Both the position numbers and the translations under genes were made by a program. Below the pieces are notes generated by a model. The model searched no databases. It saw nothing but the letters and a program-made list of their open reading frames with translations, and was not told where the DNA came from. 64,000 nt of DNA from Lentzea guizhouensis (GTDB lineage: Bacteria; Actinomycetota; Actinomycetes; Mycobacteriales; Pseudonocardiaceae), in contig NZ_CP016793.1 in the NCBI RefSeq assembly GCF_001701025.1, positions 372,001 to 436,000 of the forward strand, in the 5' to 3' direction. Of the stretch, positions 20,383 through 28,722 are shown piece after piece; position 1 is the stretch's first letter; every line of letters starts with the position of its first letter.

Positions 20383-21768
20383 TCAGACGGCCGGTAGCTC
20401 GATCACGACCTTCAAGCCGCCGTCCTCCGGCGACTCCAGCCGGACGGAACCGTCCACGCGCTCGACGACCAGCCGCACGATCGACAGGCCCAGCCCGGAG
20501 CCGGGCACGTTCTGGTGGGCCGGGCTGCGCCAGAACCGGTCGGTCGCCCGGTCGAGCTCATCGGGTTGCAGGCCGGGGCCGTGGTCGGCGACCGACAGGC
20601 GGACGACGTCGCCGTCCCTGCGCACGTCGACGATGACGAGCGTGCCCTCCGGGGTGAACTTGAGCGCGTTGTCGAGCAGCGCGTCGAGCACCGTCTCGAT
20701 GCCGCGCGGCGGTGCCAGCGCCATGCCGACGCGCTGGCCGTCGAGCACGAGGTGCACCTCCTTGGCGGCCGCCGCGGCCTGCCAGGCGGAGAGGCGGGCG
20801 GCGACGGACTTGTCGACGTCCACCGGTACCGGGTCGACGGAGCTCGACTCGGTGCGGGCCATGGCCAGCAGCTCGTCGAGGATCCGGTTGAGGCGATCGG
20901 TCTCACTGAGAGCCTCGACCTGGTGCACCTCGGCCTCGGCGTCGACGTGTCCCTCCAGGTTGGACAGTCGCAGCTTCAGGGCGGTCAACGGGTTGCGCAG
21001 CTGGTGCGAGGCGTCGGCGATGAACGCGCGTTGGGCGGCAAGCACATCGCTGACGTTCGCGGCCATCTGGTCGAACGAGCGGCTGAGCTGGCGCAGCTCC
21101 GGCGGCCCGCTCTCGGCGCCCACCGGCGGCACCGGGCGGCCAGCGACCACGGCTGCGAGCAGCTTGCCGGTGGCGTCGTCCAGTGCCTGCACCGGCCGCA
21201 GCGTCCAGCGCACCACCGGCAGCGCGAGCAGCACCGCGAGCGCCAGCACCAGCAGGCTCGCCGCCAGCAGCAGCCCCCACCAGGCGAGGATCTCGAAGCG
21301 GGTCTTCGACGTCGGCGAGAACGTGATCACCGCGCCACGCACCTCGCCGTCGACCAGCACCGGCTCGGCCAGGACCACCTGGGTGTCGCTCCACGGCGTG
21401 AACAACGGCGGCGCGACCGGCAGCCGCCCGGCCAGCGCCTTGCCGATCAGCTCCTGCACCGCCGGGTCACCCAGCGCGAGGTTCGTCCGCGAAGCCACCA
21501 ACGGCACCGTCGGCGCGTCACGGCCGACGACCGCGACCCCGATGCCGTAGATCTCGTCGTAGCGCTGCAGCTCGGGCAGCATCAGGTGCGGACGGTCGTC
21601 GATCAGCGGCCCCTGCGCCAAAGACGCGAACCGGCTCGTGTCGGTCAGCCGGTCGAGGAACATCTCCTGTTGCTCGCCCGCCGCGACCCCTCGTCCCAGC
21701 GGCACGCCAAGACCTACGAGCACCAACACGATCAGGGCGAGCACCACGCCCAGCAGTCGAGACCTCAC
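20383..21768 (-). CDS. Membrane sensor histidine kinase
   Basis: A 461-residue HisKA-type kinase. Seen: a membrane helix at 5-27, an extracytoplasmic sensor domain of about 140 residues, a second helix (about 172-197), a HAMP linker, the phospho-acceptor box ADASHQLRNPLTALKLRLS (His about 257), the N box DNALKF, and G boxes DHGPGLQ and GSGLGLSI. All ATP-binding elements are intact. It is downstream of its response regulator by 64 bases and converges on the TAXI lipoprotein, which could present a ligand to the sensor domain. The 55 bases beyond its stop contain an AT-rich stretch with three ATAT words. Confidence 0.93.
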   Translation of the reverse strand: MRSRLLGVVLALIVLVLVGLGVPLGRGVAAGEQQEMFLDRLTDTSRFASLAQGPLIDDRPHLMLPELQRYDEIYGIGVAVVGRDAPTVPLVASRTNLALGDPAVQELIGKALAGRLPVAPPLFTPWSDTQVVLAEPVLVDGEVRGAVITFSPTSKTRFEILAWWGLLLAASLLVLALAVLLALPVVRWTLRPVQALDDATGKLLAAVVAGRPVPPVGAESGPPELRQLSRSFDQMAANVSDVLAAQRAFIADASHQLRNPLTALKLRLSNLEGHVDAEAEVHQVEALSETDRLNRILDELLAMARTESSSVDPVPVDVDKSVAARLSAWQAAAAAKEVHLVLDGQRVGMALAPPRGIETVLDALLDNALKFTPEGTLVIVDVRRDGDVVRLSVADHGPGLQPDELDRATDRFWRSPAHQNVPGSGLGLSIVRLVVERVDGSVRLESPEDGGLKVVIELPAV

Positions 21769-21832
21769 GGGCAGTCACCCAACCGGTACAGGGCATGCCG
21801 GCGAAAGCCGCGGTGCCCCGGATCACCCGAAC

Positions 21833-22510
21833 TCACGACACCTGACCCAGCCGGTACCCGACCCCGCGCACGGTCTCGAGCAGCGCGGGCCGGCCCAGCT
21901 TGGTGCGCAACGTCGCGACGTGCACGTCCAACGTCCTGTTTGCACCGGACCAGGTCCGCCCCCACACCTCGGCGAGGATCCGCTCCCGCGTGCACACCGC
22001 CCCGCCCGCCGCCATCACGAGCGCGAGCACCTGGAACTCCTTGCGCGAAAGAGCGACGGATTCACCCGCCACGGTGACCTCGTGGCGTCCCAGGTCGACC
22101 CGCACGTCGCCGGTCTCGAACACCTCGGTGGACGACGACCCCGGCGCCACCGGATCCGCTCCACGACGGCGCCGCACCGCGTGCACCCGCGCCACCAGCT
22201 CACCCACGTCATAGGGTTTGACCAGGTAGTCGTCGGCTCCGGCGTGCAGGCCGAGGATCCGGTCGTCGATCTCACCCCGCGCCGACACCACGATGATCGC
22301 CACGTCCGACGCCGCCCTGATAGCCCGGCACAGCGTCACCCCGTCCATGTCGGGCAGGCCCAGGTCGAGCAGCACCACGTCGACGCCCGCGAGACGGTCG
22401 AGCGTGCCGCGGCCGGTGGCCTGCCGGTCCACGTGGAAACCCCGTCTGGTCAGGGCTGGGACCAGTGCCTCCGCGACCCGGTCGTCGTCTTCGACCAGCA
22501 GCACGCGCAC
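21833..22510 (-). CDS. OmpR-family response regulator
   Basis: A 225-residue regulator. The receiver domain has the acidic pair EDDD near residue 9, phospho-acceptor Asp in VVLLDLGLPDMDG (about 50), SAR and the conserved lysine in DYLVKPYD (about 102). The DNA-binding half is an OmpR winged helix (about 135-222, RKEFQVLALVMAAGG to TVRGVGYRL). GTG 22510 has GGGAGG upstream and is preferred to the longer frame from 22603. It is co-transcribed with the sensor kinase and divergent from gluA, so it may regulate glutamate uptake. Confidence 0.93.
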   Translation of the reverse strand: MRVLLVEDDDRVAEALVPALTRRGFHVDRQATGRGTLDRLAGVDVVLLDLGLPDMDGVTLCRAIRAASDVAIIVVSARGEIDDRILGLHAGADDYLVKPYDVGELVARVHAVRRRRGADPVAPGSSSTEVFETGDVRVDLGRHEVTVAGESVALSRKEFQVLALVMAAGGAVCTRERILAEVWGRTWSGANRTLDVHVATLRTKLGRPALLETVRGVGYRLGQVS

Positions 22511-22645
22511 TTTCGCTACCTCCCGGGCAACCGATGTCTGCCTGTGACAGAGTTGAGACCCTAAGTCTTGCTCAATGTCCTGGACTGGTGTGGTGGCGGA
22601 CACCTAGGTTTCCGCCAACGCCGACGACCCCTCATGGAGGACTGG

Positions 22646-23398
22646 ATGACTGCCGCCTCTGCCCCGCCGATGATTCGTGTGGCGGGTGTGGACAAGTTCT
22701 TCGGCCCGTTGCACGTGCTCAAGAACGTGCAGCTGGAGGTGCCGAAGGGGCAGGTCGTGGTCGTGCTCGGGCCGTCGGGTTCCGGCAAGTCGACCCTGTG
22801 CAGGACCATCAACCGCCTCGAACCGATCGACTCGGGTGTCATCGAGGTGGACGGGCAGCCCCTTCCGGCGGAAGGGAAGGAACTGGCTCGCCTGCGCGCC
22901 GACGTCGGCATGGTGTTCCAGTCCTTCAACCTCTTCGCGCACAAGACCATCATCGAGAACGTGATGCTCGCGCCGGTGAAGGTGCGCAAGACGCCTGCCG
23001 CGGAAGCGCGCAAGACCGCGATGGAGCTGCTCGAGCGGGTCGGCATCGCCAACCAGGCCGACAAGTTCCCCGCACAGCTCTCCGGTGGCCAGCAGCAGCG
23101 CGCGGCGATCGCCCGCGCGCTCGCGATGAGGCCCAAGGTGATGCTGTTCGACGAGCCGACCTCCGCACTGGACCCGGAGATGGTCCAGGAGGTCCTCGAC
23201 GTGATGACCGGCCTCGCGAAGGACGGCATGACCATGCTCGTGGTCACCCACGAGATGGGCTTCGCCCGCAAGGCCGCGGACCGGGTGATCTTCATGTCCG
23301 ACGGTGAAGTCGTCGAGGATTCCACCCCGGAAGAGTTCTTCTCGGCCCCGAAGTCCAACCGCGCGAAGGACTTCCTTGGCAAGATCCTGACTCACTAG
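22646..23398 (+). CDS. gluA: Glutamate ABC transporter ATP-binding protein
   Basis: GluA energises glutamate import with GluB, GluC and GluD. The protein is 250 residues from ATG 22646 (GGAGGACT before it). Seen: Walker A GPSGSGKS (42-49), Q-loop VFQSFNLF, signature LSGGQQQR near 147, Walker B VMLFDEP and switch histidine VVTHEMGF, all characteristic of polar amino-acid (PAAT) ATPases. It is the first gene of a four-gene operon. The order gluABCD near recX/recA and miaB matches Corynebacterium and Streptomyces. The 135 bases upstream separate it from the divergent response regulator. Confidence 0.95.
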   Translation: MTAASAPPMIRVAGVDKFFGPLHVLKNVQLEVPKGQVVVVLGPSGSGKSTLCRTINRLEPIDSGVIEVDGQPLPAEGKELARLRADVGMVFQSFNLFAHKTIIENVMLAPVKVRKTPAAEARKTAMELLERVGIANQADKFPAQLSGGQQQRAAIARALAMRPKVMLFDEPTSALDPEMVQEVLDVMTGLAKDGMTMLVVTHEMGFARKAADRVIFMSDGEVVEDSTPEEFFSAPKSNRAKDFLGKILTH

Positions 23399-23437
23399 TA
23401 GTCAGCTCACTTTCGAACGAATGGCAGGAGAAGGACG

Positions 23438-24334
23438 ATGAGGGTTCGCGCCCTTACGGCGGTACTGCTGGCGGGCGGCCTCGCCCTGACCGCGTGTGGC
23501 AAGGAAGGCACGGGCACCGAGACGGGGGCGCCCGCCGGCGTCTTCGAGGTGGCCAAGGACGTCAAGGTCGACGGTTCGCCGACGTTCGAGAAGATCAAGT
23601 CGCGCGGCTCGCTGGTCGTCGGCGTCAAGGAGGACCAGCCGGGTCTGGGCTTCAAGGACCCGACGACCAACAAGTACACCGGCTTCGACATCGACATGGC
23701 GAAGCTGATCGCGGCGCAGCTGGGCTTCGACCCCGAGACGAAGATCCAGTTCAAGACGATCCAGTCCGCCGCCCGCGAGCAGGCGATCATCAACGGCGAC
23801 ATCGACTACTACGTCGGTACGTACTCGATCACCGCCGCCCGCAAGGAGAAGGTGTCCTTCGCCGGCCCGTACTACGTCGCCGGCCAGGACCTGCTGGTGA
23901 AGAAGGACAACACCGCCATCACCGGCCCGGACACCATCAAGGACAAGAAGGTCTGCTCGGTCACGGGCGCGACGCCGGCCAAGAAGCTGCGCGACGACAA
24001 GCTGGTCCAGCCCGACTCCAACGTGGTCGAGCTGCAGAGCTACTCGCTGTGCGTCACCAAGCTGCACGACGGTGAGGTCGACGCGGTCAGCACCGACGAC
24101 GCGATCCTCAAGGGCTACGCGGCCGCCGAGCCGGACAAGCTGAAGGTCGTCGGCAAGACGTTCTCCACGGAGAAGTACGGCATCGGTCTCGCCAAGGACG
24201 ACAAGGCGCTCCGGGACAAGATCAACGAGGTCCTCGAGAAGTCGCTGACCGACGGCAAGTGGGACGACATCTACAAGAACACGCTGGGCAAGTCGGGTGC
24301 GGAGGGCAAGCACCCGACGCTCGAGAAGTACTGA
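23438..24334 (+). CDS. gluB: Glutamate-binding lipoprotein
   Basis: GluB captures glutamate outside the membrane for GluCD-A. The protein has 298 residues, with a signal peptide and lipobox LTACGK (Cys about 20). The type 3 solute-binding fold shows LVVGVKEDQPGLGFKD, the Gly-Phe-Asp-Ile-Asp motif TGFDIDMAKLIA and DIDYYVGTYSITAARK. These are the amino-acid-contacting regions of PAAT binding proteins. It lies 39 bases after gluA with AGGAG before the ATG. Confidence 0.94.
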   Translation: MRVRALTAVLLAGGLALTACGKEGTGTETGAPAGVFEVAKDVKVDGSPTFEKIKSRGSLVVGVKEDQPGLGFKDPTTNKYTGFDIDMAKLIAAQLGFDPETKIQFKTIQSAAREQAIINGDIDYYVGTYSITAARKEKVSFAGPYYVAGQDLLVKKDNTAITGPDTIKDKKVCSVTGATPAKKLRDDKLVQPDSNVVELQSYSLCVTKLHDGEVDAVSTDDAILKGYAAAEPDKLKVVGKTFSTEKYGIGLAKDDKALRDKINEVLEKSLTDGKWDDIYKNTLGKSGAEGKHPTLEKY

Positions 24335-24412
24335 CGTTCCTCTGTGGCCGGTGGACTCGCGCGGCGGGTCCACCGGCCGTTCCATTGACGACGGACGACG
24401 GCAAGGAAATCG

Positions 24413-25060
24413 ATGGGCGTCCTCACCCGCAATCTCGACCTCTTCGTGGCTCACTTCGGGGAAACGCTGCGGCTGTTCGCGTTCTCCGCGGTGATCTCAC
24501 TGCTGGCCGGTGTCTTCCTGGCCATGCTGCGCGTCAGCCCCGTCCCCGTGTTCCGCGGGGTGGGCACGCTCTACGTCACGGTGGTGCGCAACACGCCGCT
24601 GACCCTGGTGTTCGTGTTCTTCGTGTTCGCGTACCCCTACCTGGAGATCATCAAGTTCGAGTTCTTCACCGCCGCCGTCGTGGCGCTGTCGATCTACACG
24701 TCGGCGTTCGTGTGCGAGGTCGTCCGCTCGGGCATCAACACGGTGCCGGTCGGCCAGGCCGAGGCGTCGCGGGCGCTCGGCCTGACGTTCACCCAGATGC
24801 TCGGCAGCATCGTGCTGCCGCAGGCGATGCGGTCGGTCGTCCCGCCGATGGTGAGCACGTTCATCGCCCTGCTGAAGAACACCACCGTCGCGGCGGGCTT
24901 CTCGGTCAGAGAAGCGGGTGCGATCCGCGACGCGCTGTCGGAGGCTGGTGAGAGCACGCTGGTCGGCATGCTGTGGGTCGCCGGCATCTTCGTCCTGCTG
25001 GTGATGCCGCTGACGTTCCTGCAGCGGGTTCTGGAAAAGCGCTGGAGCGTGGCCCGATGA
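24413..25060 (+). CDS. gluC: Glutamate ABC transporter permease
   Basis: A 215-residue permease with five to six membrane helices. The EAA motif EASRALGLTFTQMLGSIVLPQA, which contacts GluA, is in the usual place near residue 115, and RNTPLTLVFVFF is the family entry motif near residue 60. It overlaps gluD by ATGA, so the two permeases are translated together. Confidence 0.94.
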   Translation: MGVLTRNLDLFVAHFGETLRLFAFSAVISLLAGVFLAMLRVSPVPVFRGVGTLYVTVVRNTPLTLVFVFFVFAYPYLEIIKFEFFTAAVVALSIYTSAFVCEVVRSGINTVPVGQAEASRALGLTFTQMLGSIVLPQAMRSVVPPMVSTFIALLKNTTVAAGFSVREAGAIRDALSEAGESTLVGMLWVAGIFVLLVMPLTFLQRVLEKRWSVAR

Positions 25061-25929
25061 GCAGCACCGTCCTCTTCGACGTCCCCGGCCCGCGGGCCAG
25101 GGTCCGCCACCGGTTGCTCGCCGTCGTCGGTGTCGCCGCGATCGCCGCACTGGTCGGCTACGTGGTGTGGCGCTTCATCGACACCGGCCAGTTCGAGGGC
25201 CGCAAGTGGAGCTGGATCGAGTACAAGCAGATCCAGATCTCCCTGGCCGAGGCCCTCGGCCGCACGCTCAGCGCGTTCGCGGTCGGCGCGGTGCTCGCGC
25301 TCACGTTCGGTGCGATCTTCGCCGCGGCACGCCTCTCCGACCACCGGTGGGTCAGCGCTCCCGCCGCCGTGGTCGTGGAGCTGTTCCGCGCGATCCCGCT
25401 GGTCATCATGATGTTCTTCTTCTACTACGGCCTGCCGGCGACGGGCATCAAGCTCTCCGCCTTCACCGCCGTCGTGCTGAGCCTCATGCTGTACAACGGC
25501 TCGGTGCTCGCCGAGGTGTTCCGCGCGGGCATCAACTCGCTGCCCAAGGGCCAGAGCGAGGCCGCGTACGCGCTGGGCATGCGCAAGACCCAGGTGATGG
25601 TGCTCGTGCTGCTGCCGCAGGCGTTGCGGGCGATGATGCCGACCATCATCAGCCAGCTCGTCGTGCTGTTGAAGGACACCGCGCTCGGCTTCCTCATCAC
25701 CTTCGAGGAGCTGCTGTACTGGGGCCGCCAGATCGGTGGTCAGCTGCAGTTCGGCCGTCCGCTGATCCCGACCATGATCGTGGTCGCGGCCATCTACATC
25801 GGACTGTGCCTGTTGCTGACGTGGTTCGCGAACTACCTGGAGAAGCGCAACCGCCGCAACAAGAAGGTCATCGCGCTGGAGAACAAGGACGCCGAGATGG
25901 TCGTGCTCACGAACGACCACCAGGCTTGA
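25057..25929 (+). CDS. gluD: Glutamate ABC transporter permease
   Basis: A 290-residue second permease. It is longer than GluC because of an extra N-terminal membrane helix (about 20-40) and an extracytoplasmic stretch before the core. Seen: ELFRAIPLVIMMFFFYYGLP and the EAA motif SEAAYALGMRKTQVMVLVLL. The charged C-terminal tail (EKRNRRNKK onward) is cytoplasmic. ATG 25057 overlaps the gluC stop. A strong hairpin terminates the operon 16 bases later. Confidence 0.94.
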   Translation: MSSTVLFDVPGPRARVRHRLLAVVGVAAIAALVGYVVWRFIDTGQFEGRKWSWIEYKQIQISLAEALGRTLSAFAVGAVLALTFGAIFAAARLSDHRWVSAPAAVVVELFRAIPLVIMMFFFYYGLPATGIKLSAFTAVVLSLMLYNGSVLAEVFRAGINSLPKGQSEAAYALGMRKTQVMVLVLLPQALRAMMPTIISQLVVLLKDTALGFLITFEELLYWGRQIGGQLQFGRPLIPTMIVVAAIYIGLCLLLTWFANYLEKRNRRNKKVIALENKDAEMVVLTNDHQA

Positions 25930-25944
25930 CGCCGGGCTGAACCG

Positions 25945-25979
25945 GAACGGGGCGCGTCCACTTCGGACGCGCCCCGTTC
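25945..25979. terminator. Bidirectional hairpin terminator after gluD
   Basis: GAACGGGGCGCGTCC (25945-25959) and its perfect 15-base complement (25965-25979) enclose ACTTC. The hairpin serves gluD on the plus strand and the converging small gene on the minus strand. Confidence 0.85.
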
Positions 25980-25990
25980 TCGTTCCCCAG

Positions 25991-26329
25991 TCAGGAGTGG
26001 ACGTTCCAGTCCACGATGCCGTGCCACAGACCGCTCGCCGGACCGGAGACGGCGAGGCAGAACCGCGTACCGGCCCGGAAGCCACCGCCGATGCGGCGGC
26101 GGGTGCGGTCACCCGCGGGGAACAGCACGGGCACACCGCCGACCCCGCGGTCGTCGCACCGGTACCACCAGACCGCCAGGTCGACCGGGCTCGCCGTGAT
26201 CCGCAGGTGGACGCCGGACCCGGCCGCGGTGATCGTGCGGACGACGCGGTCCCACGTGACGCCCGCGCTCACCACGCCGGAGACGTTGGCGGACGACGCG
26301 GTCGGGGCGGTGACGAGGAGCTGGGCCAT
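25991..26329 (-). CDS. Small protein of unknown function
   Basis: A 112-residue protein, not recognised. It has no signal peptide or membrane helix. It is rich in Val, Thr, Gly and Trp with alternating hydrophobic residues, suggesting a beta-sandwich (for example VHLRITASPVDLAVWWYRC), and has two cysteines (in WYRCDD and RFCLAV). ATG 26329 is the start. It stands alone, convergent to gluD and divergent from the NarL-type kinase gene. Confidence 0.7.
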   Translation of the reverse strand: MAQLLVTAPTASSANVSGVVSAGVTWDRVVRTITAAGSGVHLRITASPVDLAVWWYRCDDRGVGGVPVLFPAGDRTRRRIGGGFRAGTRFCLAVSGPASGLWHGIVDWNVHS

Positions 26330-26424
26330 GACTTCGGAACGTAGTCAGGTCAGCGGAACTCGGTCGTCTCACGACGAGTGGATCCCCCGTCAACTTTCGC
26401 GGTATGCCGCCGGGGTGACGCCGG

Positions 26425-27303
26425 GTGGCGGACGTGCTCGCGTTCTACACCGTTGCCGCGCAACACCCACCGCGCATCACGGCGTTCAGCGCCCTCCTGC
26501 TCGCTGTTGTGCTGCTGCACAGTGGTCTCGTGGTGCCGGACCTGCCGGCGTCCGTGGTGTGGGCTCAGGCGCTCGTCGTGCCCGGTGCGGCGTGGGCGCT
26601 GGGTGACGTCTCACGCAAGCTCGCCGCCGCACGGGACGAGCTGCGCGCGCGTCAGGAAGAACGCACCGCACGTGCCGTGACCGTCGAACGGCTGCGCATC
26701 GCCCGCGAGCTGCACGACGTCGTGGCGCATCACCTGTCGGTGATCTCCATGCAGGCCGGGCTGGCCGGCTACGTGTTCGACAGCGACCCGGCCACGGCGC
26801 GCACCGCCGTGGCGACGATCGGTGCGACCAGCCGTGAGACGTTGCAGGAGATGCGTAGGCTGCTCGCCCTGCTGCGGTCCACGCCGGACACTCCGGCGCC
26901 CGTGCTCGCCGACCTCGCGACGCTGGTGGCACGGTTGCACGGCAGCGGGGCCGAGGTGTCGCTCGAGCTGTCCGGGGAGCTCGACGACCTGCCGTCCAGG
27001 TTGCAGCTCGCGGTGTTCCGGGTGGTGCAGGAGGCGTTGACGAACGTCGTGAAGCACGTCGGGCCGTGCGTGGTCGAGGTGGTGGTGTGCCGTTCGGCCA
27101 CTCGGCTGACCACGACGGTGACGAACTCACCACCGTTGGTAGCAATCGCGCCGGTGGACCCCGGTCATGGCTTGATCGGGATGCGGGAACGCGCCAGGAT
27201 CTACCACGGCACGTTGACGACCGGTTCCCTGCAGGACGGGGGCTATCGGGTGGAGCTGGTCGTGCCTCTTGGGGGAACTACCGCGGTGACGTCACATGGT
27301 TAA
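26425..27303 (+). CDS. NarL-type (HisKA_3) sensor histidine kinase
   Basis: A 292-residue kinase. Two short N-terminal hydrophobic segments (about 17-35 and 42-60) are followed by a charged coil, the HisKA_3 box ERLRIARELHDVVAHHLSV (His about 99) and a shortened HATPase domain with QEALTNVVKH and GHGLIGMRER. Many relatives have four or more membrane helices, so the sensor part is reduced here. GTG 26425 has only a weak ribosome binding site, and an upstream start cannot be excluded. It is 8 bases from its partner regulator. Confidence 0.9.
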   Translation: MADVLAFYTVAAQHPPRITAFSALLLAVVLLHSGLVVPDLPASVVWAQALVVPGAAWALGDVSRKLAAARDELRARQEERTARAVTVERLRIARELHDVVAHHLSVISMQAGLAGYVFDSDPATARTAVATIGATSRETLQEMRRLLALLRSTPDTPAPVLADLATLVARLHGSGAEVSLELSGELDDLPSRLQLAVFRVVQEALTNVVKHVGPCVVEVVVCRSATRLTTTVTNSPPLVAIAPVDPGHGLIGMRERARIYHGTLTTGSLQDGGYRVELVVPLGGTTAVTSHG

Positions 27304-27311
27304 GGGGCGTT

Positions 27312-27986
27312 GTGACGCGCGTGCTCGTAGTCGACGACCAGCCGCTGTTCCGCGCGGGACTGGTCGCCTTGTTGAACGCCGCACCGGGCATGACGGTCGT
27401 CGGCGAGGCCGCTGACGGCGAGAGCGCCGTGTGCCTGGTCGAGTCGTCGGCGCCGGACGTGGTGCTGATGGACATCCGCATGCCCAGGATGACCGGGATG
27501 GCGGCGTTGGAACGCATCGTCGCGTCCGGGTCGCCGGCGCGGGTGCTGGTCCTGACCACGTTCGACCTCGACGAGTACGTCTACGAGGCGCTGCGGCTGG
27601 GTGCCGCCGGGTTCGTGCTCAAGGAGTCCGAACCGGCCAGGCTGCTCGCCGCGATCACCGCCGTGGCGTCCGGGGAGATGCAGTTCAGCCCCACGGTGAT
27701 GAGCCGGCTGGTGGCGGCCTACCTGCGCGACGACGTGGCCGCCGCACCGTGCGCCCCACCGGGTCTGGACGAGCTGACCGACCGCGAGCGCGAGGTGCTG
27801 CGGCTCGTCGGCACCGGCATCACCAACGCCGACATCGCCTCCCGGCTGACCGTCACCGAGGGCACGGTGAAGACGCACCTGAACCGCGTGATGACGAAGC
27901 TGCGGCTGACCAGCCGGGCGCAGGCGGTGGTGATGGCCTACGAGTCCGGGCTGGTCACGCCGCAGCTCGTCGCTAGGACCGCCTGA
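27312..27986 (+). CDS. NarL/LuxR-family response regulator
   Basis: A 224-residue regulator. Receiver domain: VDDQPLFRAG, phospho-acceptor Asp in VVLMDIRMPRMTG (about 55), and lysine in GFVLKESEP (about 105). The LuxR-type HTH (about 153-215) has LTDREREVLRLVGTG and NADIASRLTVTEGTVKTHL. GTG 27312 follows AGGGG. It forms a pair with the kinase just upstream. Its end overlaps the end of the converging sdhB by 14 bases. Confidence 0.93.
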   Translation: MTRVLVVDDQPLFRAGLVALLNAAPGMTVVGEAADGESAVCLVESSAPDVVLMDIRMPRMTGMAALERIVASGSPARVLVLTTFDLDEYVYEALRLGAAGFVLKESEPARLLAAITAVASGEMQFSPTVMSRLVAAYLRDDVAAAPCAPPGLDELTDREREVLRLVGTGITNADIASRLTVTEGTVKTHLNRVMTKLRLTSRAQAVVMAYESGLVTPQLVARTA

Positions 27987-28722
27987 ACAGCTTGTTGCCG
28001 AGCCAGACGATCGGGTCGTACTTGCGGTCGGCGACGCGTTCCTTCATCGGGATGAGCGCGTTGTCGGTGATGTGGATGTGCTCGGGGCACACCTCGCTGC
28101 AGCACTTGGTGATGTTGCAGAGCCCGAGGCCGTGCTCGTCCTGCGCCTGGTCGACGCGGTCCGCGGTGTCGAGCGGGTGCATCTCCAGCTCGGCCACGCG
28201 CATCAGGAACCGCGGCCCGGCGAACGCCTCCTTGTTCTCCTCGTGGTCACGCACGACGTGGCAGGTGTTCTGGCACAGGAAGCACTCGATGCACTTGCGG
28301 AACTCCTGCGAGCGCTCGACGTCCACCTGCTGCATCCGGTACTCGCCCGGCGCCAGGTCCTTCGGCGGCGCGAACGACGGCACCTCGCGCGCCTTGGTGT
28401 AGTTGAAGGACACGTCGGTCACGAGGTCGCGGATGATCGGGAACGTCCGCATCGGCGTGACGGTGATCGTCTCCGACTCCTGGAAGATCGACATCCGGGT
28501 CATGCACAGCAGCCGCGGCCGGCCGTTGATCTCCGCCGAGCACGACCCGCACTTGCCCGCCTTGCAGTTCCACCGCACCGCGAGGTCCGGCGCCTGCGTG
28601 GCCTGCAGCCGGTGGATGATGTCGAGGACGACCTCGCCCTCGTTGACCTCGACGGTGAAGTCCTCCAGGCCACCGCCGGTGTCGTCGCCGCGCCAGACGC
28701 GGAACTTCCCCTGGTAGCTCAT
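27973..28722 (-). CDS. sdhB: Succinate dehydrogenase iron-sulfur subunit (Sdh1 type)
   Basis: This subunit carries electrons from the flavoprotein to the membrane subunit. The protein is 249 residues from ATG 28722, overlapping the sdhA stop as ATGA. Seen: [2Fe-2S] ligands in WNCKAGKCGSC with a later LLC, then two ferredoxin-like groups CIECFLCQNTC and CNITKCCSEVCP for the [4Fe-4S] and [3Fe-4S] clusters. The sequence resembles M. tuberculosis Rv0247c rather than the classical SdhB. Confidence 0.93.
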   Translation of the reverse strand: MSYQGKFRVWRGDDTGGGLEDFTVEVNEGEVVLDIIHRLQATQAPDLAVRWNCKAGKCGSCSAEINGRPRLLCMTRMSIFQESETITVTPMRTFPIIRDLVTDVSFNYTKAREVPSFAPPKDLAPGEYRMQQVDVERSQEFRKCIECFLCQNTCHVVRDHEENKEAFAGPRFLMRVAELEMHPLDTADRVDQAQDEHGLGLCNITKCCSEVCPEHIHITDNALIPMKERVADRKYDPIVWLGNKLFRRS

